From JAYPEY01 sp964519245 (GTDB lineage Bacteria > Verrucomicrobiota > Verrucomicrobiia > Limisphaerales > JAYPEY01): a stretch of 24,928 nucleotides of DNA. Within the stretch, counting starts at the first letter, position 1; each line of letters begins with the position of its first letter. The notes under the pieces are model-generated. The model was not told the origin of the DNA and searched no databases. It saw only the letters and a program-made list of their open reading frames with translations. This document shows, one piece after another, positions 14,435-23,363 of this stretch. The translations under genes and the position numbers were made by a program. The stretch spans positions 1 to 24,928 of the forward strand of contig CAZFLK010000073.1 of the NCBI GenBank assembly GCA_964519245.1, given 5' to 3'.

Positions 14435-16926
14435 GAGGCCCTCCCGAGGTGGTGGATTCCGCAGGCGCGGGCTGCAACCGAGGTGGCCAGCACGGCGAAG
14501 GTGACGACGGTGATCGAACTTACCGGCATGAGGATGGCGCAGAAGACCGGGGACAGCAGTCCCTGGGCCGCAATGCTGACGCCGATCACGTTGTAGAGAA
14601 TCGAGATGGCGAAGCTCGCCTTCACGATCAGCACGGTCTGTCGGGCGAAGCGCTGAATAGCGTCGAGTCCGCAAAGTCCGTCGCCGGTCATGATGATATC
14701 GCTCGCCGGGGAAAAGGCGCCGATGCGTTCGACGACCGAGATGCCGACATCGGCCTGCTTCAGCGCGCCGGCGTCGTTCAGTCCGTCGCCGGCCATGATG
14801 ACGGCGTCGCTGCGCTTCTGAAGCTCCCGCACGAATTCCAATTTGCTGGCCGGGCTTTGTTCGAACTGAAGGGATTCCGGCCGGGCGAAGAGTGATTCGA
14901 AGCGGGCGCGTTCCCGATCGGTGTCGCCGCTCAGCAAGTGAAGCTAATGGGTGTTTGCCAGCGAGGCCAGGAGGCGTTCCGCGCCCGGGCGCAGGCGGTT
15001 CTGAAAGGTGAATGCACCACGGAAGACGCCGTCGATGGCGAGGAGGATCCGGGCGCCTTCGGCTTGGGGCGCGTCGGAGGGGACGGGGACGCCGGCTTCC
15101 GCGAGCCACGCTTCCGATCCCAGCAGGACGGTCTGCGCGCCGACGAGTCCTTTGACGCCCTTGCCGGGGATCTCCGTGAAGTCTTGAATCGGTCCGGCTT
15201 CAAAGGTGTCGGGGTATTCGGCGCCGAGGCGTTGGGCCAGCGGGTGGGCGGATTCGCGGGCGAGCGCGCCGACCGCGGCGGCGTCTTCATCGCTGAGGCT
15301 GCCGAATTGCAGGCGGCAATCGCCCTCGCCGGGTTCGGTAAGGGTGCCGGTCTTGTCGAACACGACGACGGCGGACTGCGCCAGTCGTTCGATGACGGAG
15401 GCGTTCTTGACGAAGACATTGGCCCGGCCGAGTTGGCGGATGGCGGAGCCGAAGGCGAACGGCGCGGACAGCGCCAGCGCGCAGGGACAGGCGACAATGA
15501 GAATGGCGGTGAACACCAGCGGCGCGGTCGCAGGGGCGATCGCCAACCACGCCGCCGAGGCGGCCAAGGCAATGCCCAGCACGGCGACGGTGAAATGCCG
15601 CCCGAAGCGGTCGGCCAGGCCGACAAACGACCGGTCCGAGGACTTGGTGAAGGCGTCCTGATTCCACAGCGAGGTGAGATAGCTTTGTGAGACCGGTTTC
15701 TCGGTTTCGATCTCGATGGACGCGCCCTTCTGGCGGCCGCCGGCGTGGACGAGGTCGCCGACGCGCTTCTCGAGCGGTTGGGATTCGCCGGTGACGAAGC
15801 TGTAGTCGATGAAGCCGGAACCGTTCACAAGCCGGGCGTCCGCGGGAATGAGTTCTCCGTTGCGGATGCGCAGGCGGTCGCCGACGCGGAGAGTGGAAAG
15901 CCCTGCGGATTGCTCGCCGGTCGGAGTGACGCGAGTGGTGGAGAGTGGGAAAAAGGACTTGTAGTCGCGTTCGAAACTCAGGCGGTCGTATGTCTTCTGC
16001 TAGAACGCGCGCCCGCAGAGCAGGAAAAAGATGAGCCCGGTAAGCGAGTCGAGGTAGCCGCAACCGGCGCCTGCCAGGACTTCGACCAGGCTTTGGACGA
16101 AGAGGGCCGCCATGCCGAGCGCGATCGGAACGTCGATGTTCAAGCTCCGCGCGCGGAGGGCTGTGATTGCCGATCGCCAGTAATCCCCGGCGCTGAAGAA
16201 GACCGCGGGCAGCGCGATGATCAGGCTGGCCCAGCCGAAGAACCCGGTCCATTCCGCAGCGCTCTCGACGCTCAGGCCCAGGTAGCCGGGGAAGCTGAAG
16301 AGCATCACGTTTCCGAAGGCAAATCCGGCCACGCCCACGCGCAACCAGGCGCGCTTGGCGTTGTCGGCAACGGTCGTTTTGGCGACATCCGAGAGGCGCA
16401 GCTCGGGTTCGTATCCGAGTCGCGCCAGCAGGGAGGCGATCTCGCTGAGCCGGATGGTTTTGGTGGCGAAACCGATGGCGACCTCTCGGCGCGCGAAGTT
16501 TACCCGCGATCGTTCGATGCCGGGTTCGAGCCGGAAGAGGTTTTCCAACAGCCAGACGCAGGCGGCGCAATGGATCGCCGGTGTCTTGAAGGTGACACGG
16601 GTGAATTTCTCGTCGGTGTAATCGACGAACTGACTGCGGACTTCGGGGGCGTCGAGGAAGGAGAATCGCTCGGTGGCCGGTGTTTGTTCAAGGCGGACGC
16701 CGGGATGGGGCTCGAGGCTGTAGAAACCGTTCAACCCGGCCTCCTCAAGCAGCCGGTAGACGGTTTCACAACCGACGCAGCAGAAATCCTTCCCGCCCAC
16801 GCTCCGGCGGCCAGCGGTGTCGAGCGGCAGACCGCAGTGAAAACACGCCGCCGCGCCCCCGGTGTCGTTACCCGGTCCGGGCGCGAGGCCGGCTGAAGTT
16901 TTCTGCTCTGTTTGCGTTGTCTGCAT
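14431..16926 (-). CDS. ccoI: Copper P-type ATPase CcoI, one frame with two in-frame TAG codons
   Basis: CcoI exports copper across the inner membrane for cbb3 assembly. A single frame of 832 codons runs from ATG 16926 to TGA 14431-14433 with only two interruptions, both TAG: codon 309 (16000-16002) and codon 661 (14944-14946). Before the first TAG are the metal-binding N-terminus (CFHCGLPL, FCCVGC), the HMA motif HCAACVWLLENL and the first helices. Between the two are TGES (379-382), CPC (480-482), the phosphorylated Asp514 in DKTGTLTEPG and an HP motif in AHPLAQRL. After the second are LLSGDTDRER, GDGLNDAGAL (713-722) and the last helices. Length and motif order are normal for the Bacteroidetes-type CcoI. 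The final TGA overlaps ccoS. Either UAG is decoded as an amino acid here, or the gene is dead through two nonsense changes. An in-frame TTG at 16944 is a less likely start. Confidence 0.85.
14944..14946 (-). other. Second in-frame TAG of ccoI (codon 661)
   Basis: The TAG falls in SLANTH-TAG-LHLLSGDTDRER, at the strand leading to the P-domain SGD motif. Homologues carry a polar residue such as Glu, Lys or Gln before LHLLSGD (from memory). Glutamine would need one base change (CAG). Confidence 0.85.
16000..16002 (-). other. First in-frame TAG of ccoI (codon 309)
   Basis: The TAG falls in CGRAF-TAG-QKTYDRLSFERDYKSF, the cytoplasmic end of a helix before the actuator domain. Bacteroidetes-type CcoI proteins typically read GRxFQxKTY here (from memory), which puts TAG at a conserved Gln. 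Confidence 0.85.
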
Positions 16927-17064
16927 GTTGTGCCCGCGTTCCAAGAGTCAACCACGAGATTTGTCCGATCAAGGAACCTCCCATGCGGCATCGACCCTGC
17001 AGCATCATTAGAAAGTCTTAACGATCCGCGAATATTGAATCACTTTTCCGAATGTGTTCCTGTA

Positions 17065-17080
17065 CCGATCTTGCGATCGG
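17065..17080. promoter_or_regulatory. Small hairpin in the ccoI / lipoprotein spacer
   Basis: CCGATC-TTGC-GATCGG is a perfect 6-bp stem with a 4-base loop, in the 298-base non-coding spacer (16927-17224) between divergent ccoI and the lipoprotein gene. No FNR-type TTGAT-N4-ATCAA box was found in the spacer, although the oxygen-related operon might be expected to have one. Confidence 0.3.
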
Positions 17081-17189
17081 AATGACACTTCTTGTTGTGT
17101 TTTCGGAGAATGAGACGCAACGGCGCCGATTCGGTGACGAAGCGACCGCCAAGGGAGGGGATTTGGCGTTGGTTTGGGCGGGCGGGACG

Positions 17190-17213
17190 TTGACAATCAC
17201 GGCGCATGTGATT
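17190..17213 (+). promoter_or_regulatory. Dyad and TTGACA just before the lipoprotein gene
   Basis: AATCAC (17195-17200) and GTGATT (17208-17213) form a perfect inverted repeat with a 7-base centre. TTGACA (17190-17195) overlaps its left arm. No acceptable -10 box lies 16-18 bases on, so a promoter is not established. The dyad may be an operator for the divergent pair. Confidence 0.25.
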
Positions 17214-17224
17214 GATTCGCGCTG

Positions 17225-17650
17225 ATGACGAAGCGGAAATGGAAACGTCTCGTGTTGGCCTGCTTGGTCTTTGGCATGTTCAGCGGATGCGCGACGTCGC
17301 CGAAGCGGGAAGCCTGGCTTGCGGAGTTTCGGGATCGGGGCGTTGACGAGGCGGTCTTGCTCAAGATACGCAGATGGACCCGGACGGAGGTCAGCGAGAT
17401 CGAGCATTTGGGAGAGCGGGGTGTATCGACGGCGAGCATCCTGCGGCATCTGCGCGAAGCGAAAGGCGTTTATCACCTGACCACGAGGGATATTGATCGT
17501 CTGCGTGCGGCGAAAGTGGATCGCGAGGTGATCGACTACCTGCTGAGCACGCCGAAGTTGCGGGCCGAGCGAGAAAGCCGGCTGCGATATCGGAATCCAT
17601 TGAACGATCCTTTTTGCCCGGTTCATCCGCGGCATCCCTGGTATTTCTGA
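17225..17650 (+). CDS. Small predicted lipoprotein, unknown function
   Basis: This 141-residue protein is not recognised. It has a Lys/Arg-rich start (MTKRKWKRL), a hydrophobic stretch and a lipobox MFSGC with Cys22, so it should be a lipoprotein processed by signal peptidase II. The mature part is rich in Arg, Glu and Leu (RDRGVDEAVLLKIRRW, HLGERGVSTASILRHLREAK, DIDRLRAAKVDREVIDYLL) and looks like a set of short helices with a repeated turn-helix pattern. The tail NPLNDPFCPVHPRHPWYF is unusual, rich in Pro and His. No ribosome site is evident before the ATG. It may share transcription with the DUF1573-cytochrome gene 52 bases downstream. Confidence 0.7.
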   Translation: MTKRKWKRLVLACLVFGMFSGCATSPKREAWLAEFRDRGVDEAVLLKIRRWTRTEVSEIEHLGERGVSTASILRHLREAKGVYHLTTRDIDRLRAAKVDREVIDYLLSTPKLRAERESRLRYRNPLNDPFCPVHPRHPWYF

Positions 17651-17702
17651 TTCGGCGGAAAACGGCTTTTCAATTCGGGGCGGCCGGCGCTAGCGTGAGG
17701 GT

Positions 17703-18566
17703 ATGGAATGGAGTAAGAGACTGCTTCTGATCGGGGGGCTTTGCGCCATCGCCTCGGGTTGTTCGACACCGGAGGCCCAGGCGGCGGAGAACGCGAGGCC
17801 GCCCGTGGTCGCGCGGCCGGTATTGGCGCCAGCCGTGAACAAGCCGCTCAGCGCCGTGCCGCTGGCGTTTGACGAGGAGCGGAAGATTTTTGAGACGACG
17901 AAGCCGGTGGACAATCACATCTTCACCTTTGCGCTGACCAACGTGTCGACCAAGGAAGTGATCATCAACAAGGTGACGACCTCCTGTGGTTGCACGGTGG
18001 CCCGGGTGCCGGAGTTGCCTTGGAGGCTGCAGCCCAAAGAGGACGGTAAATTCGATGTGGAAATGGACTTTCGGAACAAGTATGGGCAATTGATCAAGAG
18101 CGTGTTGATCCACACCACGGAAGGATCCAAGGCGTTGCAGGTGGTCGCGCGGCTTCCGGCCCGGCCGACGGCCAGCCGGATGGGCAACCGCGCGAAGAAC
18201 ATCCAAATGGCCTTGGCGGACCGGCAGGCGGTGTTCAAGGGAAGCTGCGCCGCCTGTCATGTGGCGCCGACGAAGGGGAAGCTGGGCAAGCCGTTGTATG
18301 ACGCGGCCTGCGGCATCTGCCACAACGCCCAGCATCGCGCCTCGATGGTGCCGGACCTGACCCGGTTGCAACATGGAACGAATGCCGCCTATTGGAAACA
18401 TTGGACCGCGAACGGCAAGCCGGGTTCACTCATGCCGGCTTTTGCCGAGAAGCATGGGGGGCCGCTTTCGGACCAGCAGATCGCCAGCGTGGTGGATTAT
18501 CTCACGCAGGCGATTCCCGCGTCGCCCAAGCCGCTGCCGCCGGGGTTTGCCCCCGTCGTCAAATGA
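17703..18566 (+). CDS. DUF1573-cytochrome c fusion lipoprotein
   Basis: This 287-residue protein has a lipoprotein signal with Cys20 (IASGC), a DUF1573 domain at about 55-150 containing the family's TTSCGCTVARV, and a C-terminal cytochrome c region at about 172-272. That region has two haem-attachment motifs only 21 residues apart, CAACH (182-186) and CGICH (203-207), with a candidate Met ligand in GSLMPAF (244). Either two haems are bound in one small domain or only one motif is used. DUF1573 proteins are surface or periplasmic proteins of unclear function in Bacteroidetes and PVC bacteria. A periplasmic electron-transfer role near the cbb3 cluster is a reasonable inference. The TGA overlaps the tmk ATG by four bases. 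Confidence 0.85.
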   Translation: MEWSKRLLLIGGLCAIASGCSTPEAQAAENARPPVVARPVLAPAVNKPLSAVPLAFDEERKIFETTKPVDNHIFTFALTNVSTKEVIINKVTTSCGCTVARVPELPWRLQPKEDGKFDVEMDFRNKYGQLIKSVLIHTTEGSKALQVVARLPARPTASRMGNRAKNIQMALADRQAVFKGSCAACHVAPTKGKLGKPLYDAACGICHNAQHRASMVPDLTRLQHGTNAAYWKHWTANGKPGSLMPAFAEKHGGPLSDQQIASVVDYLTQAIPASPKPLPPGFAPVVK

Positions 18567-19207
18567 GTTCCGGGCTGTTCATAACCTTTGAAGGCAGCGA
18601 GGGGTGCGGCAAGTCGACCCAGATTGACCTGTTGGAGAAGCGGCTGGTCGAGGAAGGGCGCGAGACGCTGCGTTTGCGGGAGCCTGGGGGGACCGAATTG
18701 GGTGAGAAGATCCGCCATCTTTTTCAGCATGACGAGGCCGGCCATGGCATGTCCCCGGAAACGGAACTCCTGCTGGTCAATGCCAGTCGCGCCCAGTTGG
18801 TGCGGGAAAAGATCCGACCGGCATTGGAGCGGGGCGACGTGGTCTTATGCGACCGCTTCTACGATTCCACGATCGCTTACCAGGGCTATGGTCGCGGTTT
18901 GGATCTCGATCTTGTGCGCCGCGTCATCGACGTCGCCGTGGGCGACACCCGGCCGGACCGGACCTTCCTGCTCAGCTTGCCGAGGCAATTGGCCGAACAT
19001 CGTTTGGAACTTCGCTCGGCCCTTGATGAATGGAGTGACGATCGGCTGGAGCAGTCGGATCGCGAGTTCTTTGAACGGGTGGAGGAAGGATTCTTTGATT
19101 TGAATGCGAGCGAGGGCGGTCGCGTTCACCTGGTCGAGGGATCTCGCGCGGTCGAGGTTGTCCACGCAGAAATCTGGGCCGAGGTGGAGCGTCTGCTGGC
19201 CGAATGA
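18563..19207 (+). CDS. tmk: Thymidylate kinase
   Basis: The 214-residue enzyme phosphorylates dTMP to dTDP in the cytoplasm. Visible motifs: P-loop FEGSEGCGKSTQ (9-20), REPGGTELGEKIR (39-51), CDRFYDSTIAYQG (96-108) with the Asp-Arg pair, and a lid region SDDRLEQSDREFFERVEEGF. Length is typical. The start ATG at 18563 overlaps the previous gene's TGA; the frame is open upstream, but that lies inside the cytochrome gene. It ends 37 bases before the convergent ispG stop with no clear terminator. Confidence 0.96.
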   Translation: MSSGLFITFEGSEGCGKSTQIDLLEKRLVEEGRETLRLREPGGTELGEKIRHLFQHDEAGHGMSPETELLLVNASRAQLVREKIRPALERGDVVLCDRFYDSTIAYQGYGRGLDLDLVRRVIDVAVGDTRPDRTFLLSLPRQLAEHRLELRSALDEWSDDRLEQSDREFFERVEEGFFDLNASEGGRVHLVEGSRAVEVVHAEIWAEVERLLAE

Positions 19208-19244
19208 GGCGCGTTGTATAGGCGCAGCCCGAACCTGTCCGATT

Positions 19245-21023
19245 TCACGCTTCGGTGAGTTCCGCTGGCTCCTGCCACTTGTCGTGTTCCTTGATCAGAT
19301 CCACGAGGCGGTCGACGGCTTCGTCGGCCGGGATGCCGATTTTTACGGGTGTCTTGCCGACGTAGAGGTTGATCTTGCCGGGCGCGCCGCCGACGTAGCC
19401 GAAGTCCGCATCCGCCATTTCGCCGGGGCCGTTCACGATGCAGCCCATTATGGCGATCTTGACGCCTTTCAGGTGGTCCGTGCGGGCCTTGATCTTGGCG
19501 GTGACTTCCTGCAGGTCAAACAAGGTGCGTCCGCAGCTGGGGCAAGCCACGTAATCGGTCTTGAAAGAACGGCAGCCGGCGGCCTGGAGGATGTTGAACG
19601 CGAGCTTCAGCGACTGTCCGCCGCCGGCTTCGTTGCGAACCAGGATCGCGTCGCCAATGCCGTCGGCAAGCAATGAACCCAGCACAACGGAGGACCGCAG
19701 CAGCGCGATGTTCGGCGCGTAGGGAACTTCCGGGAAGGTCAGGCAATCCTTCAGCAGAATCGGATTGCTGCGGCCGAGTCTTTTCAATCGGGCGGCCAAC
19801 AGACGGAAGGCGGTGATGGCCGGCAATTTGAGATCGTCCGCGACTGTGATCAACTGCGTGTCGCAGTTGATTTCAAAGTCCTTGGTCGGGTCGACCTCTA
19901 GAAGGTTGAGATCTTCGTAGATGGCTTCGGGTTGCACGTCGGCGCCGGGGCGGATACTGGGCGCGACCTTGTCATGGCAGGCCTGAGTGACGACAACGCG
20001 GATGGTCTGTTCCCCCCCGCACTTGACGGTGTCGGCAAGGTCAATTTCAGGTGTTGCGCGTCGTTCGAACTCGAAGGGGTTGTAAGACAGCGGAAGTTCC
20101 TCGAAATCGACCGAGGTGGTCGTGAGTTGGGGGATTTGGGCCAGCAGGTCGCGGCAGACCGGGATTTCGTGCGGGGAATCCTCGGTGAGCGAAACCCGGA
20201 TGGTGTCGCCGAGCCCGTCGCAGAGCAGGGACCCGATGCCGATGGCGCTCTTGATGCGGCCATCCTCGCCTTCGCCGGCCTCGGTGACGCCGAGGTGCAA
20301 GGGGTAATTCCAGTCGGGGCCGAGTTCTTCTAGGCGCGCGGCGAGCAGACGGTAGCACTCGATCATGACCTTGGGATTGCTCGCCTTCATCGAGAACCCG
20401 AAATTGTGGAAGTCGTGTTTGCGGGTGATTCGGGCGAATTCGAGGGCGCTTTCGACCATGCCGAGCGGCGTATCGCCGTAGCGATTCATGATGCGATCGC
20501 TCAAGGAGCCATGATTCGTGCCGATCCGCATGGCGCGGTTGAGGCGCTTGCACTCTTCCACCAGGGGGGTGAATTTCTCCTCGATCCGCTGCAATTCCTC
20601 CTCGTATTCCGCATCCGTGTATTCCAGAACGGCGAATTTTTTCTTGTCGGCATAGTTGCCGGGATTGACGCGCACTTTCTCGACCCACTTGACCGCCTCC
20701 ATGGCGGCGGCGGGTTGGAAATGGATGTCGGCGACGATGGGGACCGAGCAGCCTCTCTCGCGCAGGCCGGCGACGATGTTCTCGAGGTTGGAAGCGATCT
20801 TGGCGTTCTGCGCCGTCAGGCGAACGACCTGGCAACCGACATCGACCAGGGCCAGCGTCTGATCGATGCAGGCCTGGGTGTCCTGGGTGTCGCTGGTGAG
20901 CATGGATTGGGCGACAACCGGATGACCGGCGCCGATGACAACCCCTCCGGAATCTTCTGAACCGACCCGCCATTCGCGGGAGCTTCGTCGGTTGTATCTG
21001 TATGGCGAATCGCAATAGTGCAT
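19245..21023 (-). CDS. ispG: 4-hydroxy-3-methylbut-2-enyl diphosphate synthase, large form
   Basis: IspG (GcpE) carries out the penultimate step of the MEP isoprenoid pathway, turning MEcPP into HMBPP. At 592 residues this is the long three-domain form with an extra middle domain found in plants, chlamydiae, Bacteroidetes and PVC bacteria, not the roughly 370-residue E. coli form. N-terminal TIM-barrel motifs include HPVVAQSMLTSDTQDT, VPIVADIHFQP and VRVNPGNYADKKK. The C-terminal 4Fe-4S part has Cys494 and Cys497 (CPSCGRTLFDL), Cys528 and the catalytic-type Glu535 (GCIVNGPGE). The ATG at 21023 gives the family's MHYCDSPYRYNRR start; 13 more upstream codons lack similarity. The 141 bases upstream (21024-21164) hold no promoter I can defend. 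Confidence 0.96.
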   Translation of the reverse strand: MHYCDSPYRYNRRSSREWRVGSEDSGGVVIGAGHPVVAQSMLTSDTQDTQACIDQTLALVDVGCQVVRLTAQNAKIASNLENIVAGLRERGCSVPIVADIHFQPAAAMEAVKWVEKVRVNPGNYADKKKFAVLEYTDAEYEEELQRIEEKFTPLVEECKRLNRAMRIGTNHGSLSDRIMNRYGDTPLGMVESALEFARITRKHDFHNFGFSMKASNPKVMIECYRLLAARLEELGPDWNYPLHLGVTEAGEGEDGRIKSAIGIGSLLCDGLGDTIRVSLTEDSPHEIPVCRDLLAQIPQLTTTSVDFEELPLSYNPFEFERRATPEIDLADTVKCGGEQTIRVVVTQACHDKVAPSIRPGADVQPEAIYEDLNLLEVDPTKDFEINCDTQLITVADDLKLPAITAFRLLAARLKRLGRSNPILLKDCLTFPEVPYAPNIALLRSSVVLGSLLADGIGDAILVRNEAGGGQSLKLAFNILQAAGCRSFKTDYVACPSCGRTLFDLQEVTAKIKARTDHLKGVKIAIMGCIVNGPGEMADADFGYVGGAPGKINLYVGKTPVKIGIPADEAVDRLVDLIKEHDKWQEPAELTEA

Positions 21024-21164
21024 GAGCGCGAAGAGGGTGGGAAGTGAGGGGCGGGGAGTCAATATCCAAGCTGTCTCAACATGCGTGCATTCGGACCGGC
21101 CCGGTTCCGAGTCGCGCTGTACTCCAGGCGTTCCGCCCGTTCGACCGGGGGGGCGCGTGAGGAG

Positions 21165-22289
21165 TTACTGCATCTTGATGATCCGCGGCGTCCAGCCCTG
21201 CTCGATCTTGTCGTAGGCGACCAGGATGCCCTGAACCCCGGCGGCCTTGGCCGCGGTCATCTGCGCGGCGAGTTCATGATCCGTCACATTCCAGCCTTGC
21301 AGGACAGCGAGCAGTCGCGTCGCCGGGATCGGAGGGGCTTGATAGCGCTCGGGCATGGTCTGAAAGGACTTGAGCGCCTGCGCAATCCAGCCGGCCCGCG
21401 GGCCGTAGATGGTCAGATTGCGTTGGAACTCCTTGTAGGGCAGCAGCGCGCCGATCGTCCGGCATTGGGTCGCCGTTGCCGCCAGTTGCTCGGTCCAGGC
21501 CTCCCAGCACTTGCCTCGAAAACAGCGGACGCCTGCGCAAAGGCCGTCTTTGGCGCCGTCATGCTCCTCGCATTCGGTGGTCCAGACCGGAATGATCTCG
21601 CTTTGAGGCGAGAGTTTTCGGACGGCAGCCGCAAAATCGGCCGGCGCCTGGTTGCCCAGCGGCGTGGTGGCGCGAAGCTTGCCGTAGTCACTGGTCCAGC
21701 GGCAGAGGTGATGTCCGCAGCCACATGCGGAGGGGGCTCCCTGCAGGTCGTTGAGAAAGATCGCCGTTGGCTTCGGACGGTCCTTCAATAGTTTCTTGAT
21801 GCGGGACAATTGTCCGTCGAAGGGCTCCTGGTTGAGGATGGGGACCCAAGGATAGGTCTTCACGACCTCGCCGTCGCCGGGCAGCGGGGTTCCCTTGAAC
21901 AGCCGCCGCCATTCCGTGTGCCCCTGCAGGCTGGCCATCCACGCGGGGTGGGCCTCGGCAAGCTCCGGGGCGCGGGCCACCTCGATCCAGAAGCCCAAGC
22001 GCAGGCCCGATTCATGGATCCGCTCGCTTGCCCGCGATTCCGCTGCGCGCGCCGACGGGGCGTCGTGGATAGGTAGGGCGATGGCGTTGACGCCGGCGGC
22101 CTTGAGTTTGTGGAGTCGTTTGGGCGTCACCGCCTCTGCGGACAACAGCGCCCCGTGAAACTGCGGGGCGGCGTCCTGGGCTCGCGACGGGAACGCGGCG
22201 TTCGTGGCGGCGAACAGGACGCCGGCGATTCCGGCCCCGAGCATCGCGACATTCCGCGCCGTGCGGGAGAGGTCAATTGGACGAATCAT
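21165..22289 (-). CDS. Secreted Cys-rich protein, probable TIM-barrel hydrolase-like
   Basis: The 374-residue product has a signal peptide (MIRPIDLSRTARNVAMLGAG, then a hydrophobic stretch) with a likely cut near FPSRAQDAA. The mature protein looks barrel-like: GVNAIALPIHD, LRLGFWIEVARAPELAEAHP, KPTAIFLNDLQG, EIIPVWTTECE, AAGVQGILVAYDKIEQGW, a pattern shared with family 10-like and other glycoside hydrolase-type barrels. No family is firmly recognised. Clusters of cysteines (ACGCGHHLC; CEEHDGAKDGLCAGVRCFRG followed by KC) suggest disulfides or a metal site. The ATG at 22289 lies 17 bases inside the upstream DUF3179 gene, so the two are coupled. A substrate cannot be named. TAA stop. Confidence 0.65.
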   Translation of the reverse strand: MIRPIDLSRTARNVAMLGAGIAGVLFAATNAAFPSRAQDAAPQFHGALLSAEAVTPKRLHKLKAAGVNAIALPIHDAPSARAAESRASERIHESGLRLGFWIEVARAPELAEAHPAWMASLQGHTEWRRLFKGTPLPGDGEVVKTYPWVPILNQEPFDGQLSRIKKLLKDRPKPTAIFLNDLQGAPSACGCGHHLCRWTSDYGKLRATTPLGNQAPADFAAAVRKLSPQSEIIPVWTTECEEHDGAKDGLCAGVRCFRGKCWEAWTEQLAATATQCRTIGALLPYKEFQRNLTIYGPRAGWIAQALKSFQTMPERYQAPPIPATRLLAVLQGWNVTDHELAAQMTAAKAAGVQGILVAYDKIEQGWTPRIIKMQ

Positions 22290-23274
22290 GAATATCGGTG
22301 TTCGGGAATTCCGCAGCCCAGGCATGCCAGCGGCACTGGATGCTGTTGACCCAGGTCAGTTCCTTTCCCCGCAAGGGACCGTCGACGGCGCGGCCGGCAA
22401 GGGTCCATCGCGTTCCGGTTTCCTTGTCTTTGAACGGCGCCGTTTCCGGTGAGACCTCGTCGGCATAAAACGTAAGCGATTGTCCGTCGACGGTTGCTTC
22501 GAAGGCGACGGCGGTCTCTGTGGGCGCATACCAGAATACGGCGGTGCGGCGTCCCTCCACGGTGTCCCGCAGACAGTCCCGCTCCGCGAGCCCTGCCAGG
22601 GAGTAGGCCTTTTGGCGATTGCCCGTTTCGACGCCCAGGACGCGGACGGCTGGTTTCAGCCGGGGATCCACGGTTCCCAGCGAGCGTCTGGCCGTCTCGC
22701 TCAATGTGGTTGGCAATGGCGTTGGAGTGTAGCGCTGGCCGTCGAACAGGTTGTAGGCCGTCGATTCCGGGTGGAGCATCAACCAGTGTCCCCAGGTTGT
22801 GACCATCGCGGGAATCCTTTTCAGACGGGCTCCTTTCCTGGGTCCCTGAAAAGCGCGGCCGCTAAGCGCCGACCACAGGGTTCCATCGGGCCCTTGCACA
22901 ACCATGACGCCGCGACGCCAGCCGATCAGTTCGTAGCCGTAGTCCTTTTCGTAGGCCGCCACAAAACCGCCGTCCGGATCGTAGAAGAACAGGCCGTAGG
23001 TGTCATTGATCACCCGCGGACCGGACAGGAAATGACGGAGCGGGATCGCCCCGCCATTGTGGGCGGCGCGAAGCCAGGCGACGACGCGATCCTCGCGTCG
23101 GATGAGTCCCTTGAGATCCTGGGTCGAGCAGTAGGAGCAGGGCGGTTCGGTCAACGCGCGAAAGCGCCCCGCCTCAACGCGCTCGATCTCCGCCGCCGCT
23201 GCCGCTTGCCCGAGGGTGTGCGCCAAAGTGAGCGCCAGACAGAGCGCGGACAACATGCGAAGTTTGGTTGTCAT
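22273..23274 (-). CDS. DUF3179 domain protein, exported
   Basis: This 333-residue protein has a signal peptide (MTTKLRMLSALCLALTLAHT) and matches DUF3179. It contains two related halves: DGTLWSALSGRAFQGPRKGA with TTWGHWLMLHPES, and KETGTRWTLAGRAVDGPLRG with a final WHAWAAEFPNT, both following the family's 'ETGSxWxxxxGxAxxGPxxG' pattern. An INDTYG motif precedes them. The usual CPLC-type cysteine motif is replaced by FFYDPDGG, while a Cys pair (CSYC) occurs near the mature N-terminus. The function of DUF3179 is unknown; proteins are periplasmic or extracellular. Its stop lies inside the next gene (17-base overlap). It is separated from rseP by 89 bases (66 if rseP reads through its TAG). Confidence 0.85.
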   Translation of the reverse strand: MTTKLRMLSALCLALTLAHTLGQAAAAAEIERVEAGRFRALTEPPCSYCSTQDLKGLIRREDRVVAWLRAAHNGGAIPLRHFLSGPRVINDTYGLFFYDPDGGFVAAYEKDYGYELIGWRRGVMVVQGPDGTLWSALSGRAFQGPRKGARLKRIPAMVTTWGHWLMLHPESTAYNLFDGQRYTPTPLPTTLSETARRSLGTVDPRLKPAVRVLGVETGNRQKAYSLAGLAERDCLRDTVEGRRTAVFWYAPTETAVAFEATVDGQSLTFYADEVSPETAPFKDKETGTRWTLAGRAVDGPLRGKELTWVNSIQCRWHAWAAEFPNTDIHDSSN

Positions 23275-23363
23275 GATCGGTTCGGTCCCGGCCCCCGGGA
23301 GGGCGGACGCTGAAGCGGATTGAATGCCGCGCGCCGGCTTCAGCCTGCTTCCGCTCGGCGGCG

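Noticed and set aside
14431..16926. Frameshift or assembly-indel explanation for the three ccoI fragments
   Set aside because: All three fragments are in the same frame and join without gain or loss of bases; only substitutions to TAG would explain the breaks.
14431..16926. Pyrrolysine insertion at the TAG codons
   Set aside because: Pyrrolysine is known mainly in methylamine methyltransferases; no pyl genes are in the window and TAG also appears in unrelated genes. Kept only as a variant of the sense-UAG idea to be tested with a CUA-tRNA search.
16927..17224. FNR/Anr box for the cbb3 operon
   Set aside because: Only half-sites such as TTGAT were found; no TTGAT-N4-ATCAA palindrome is present.
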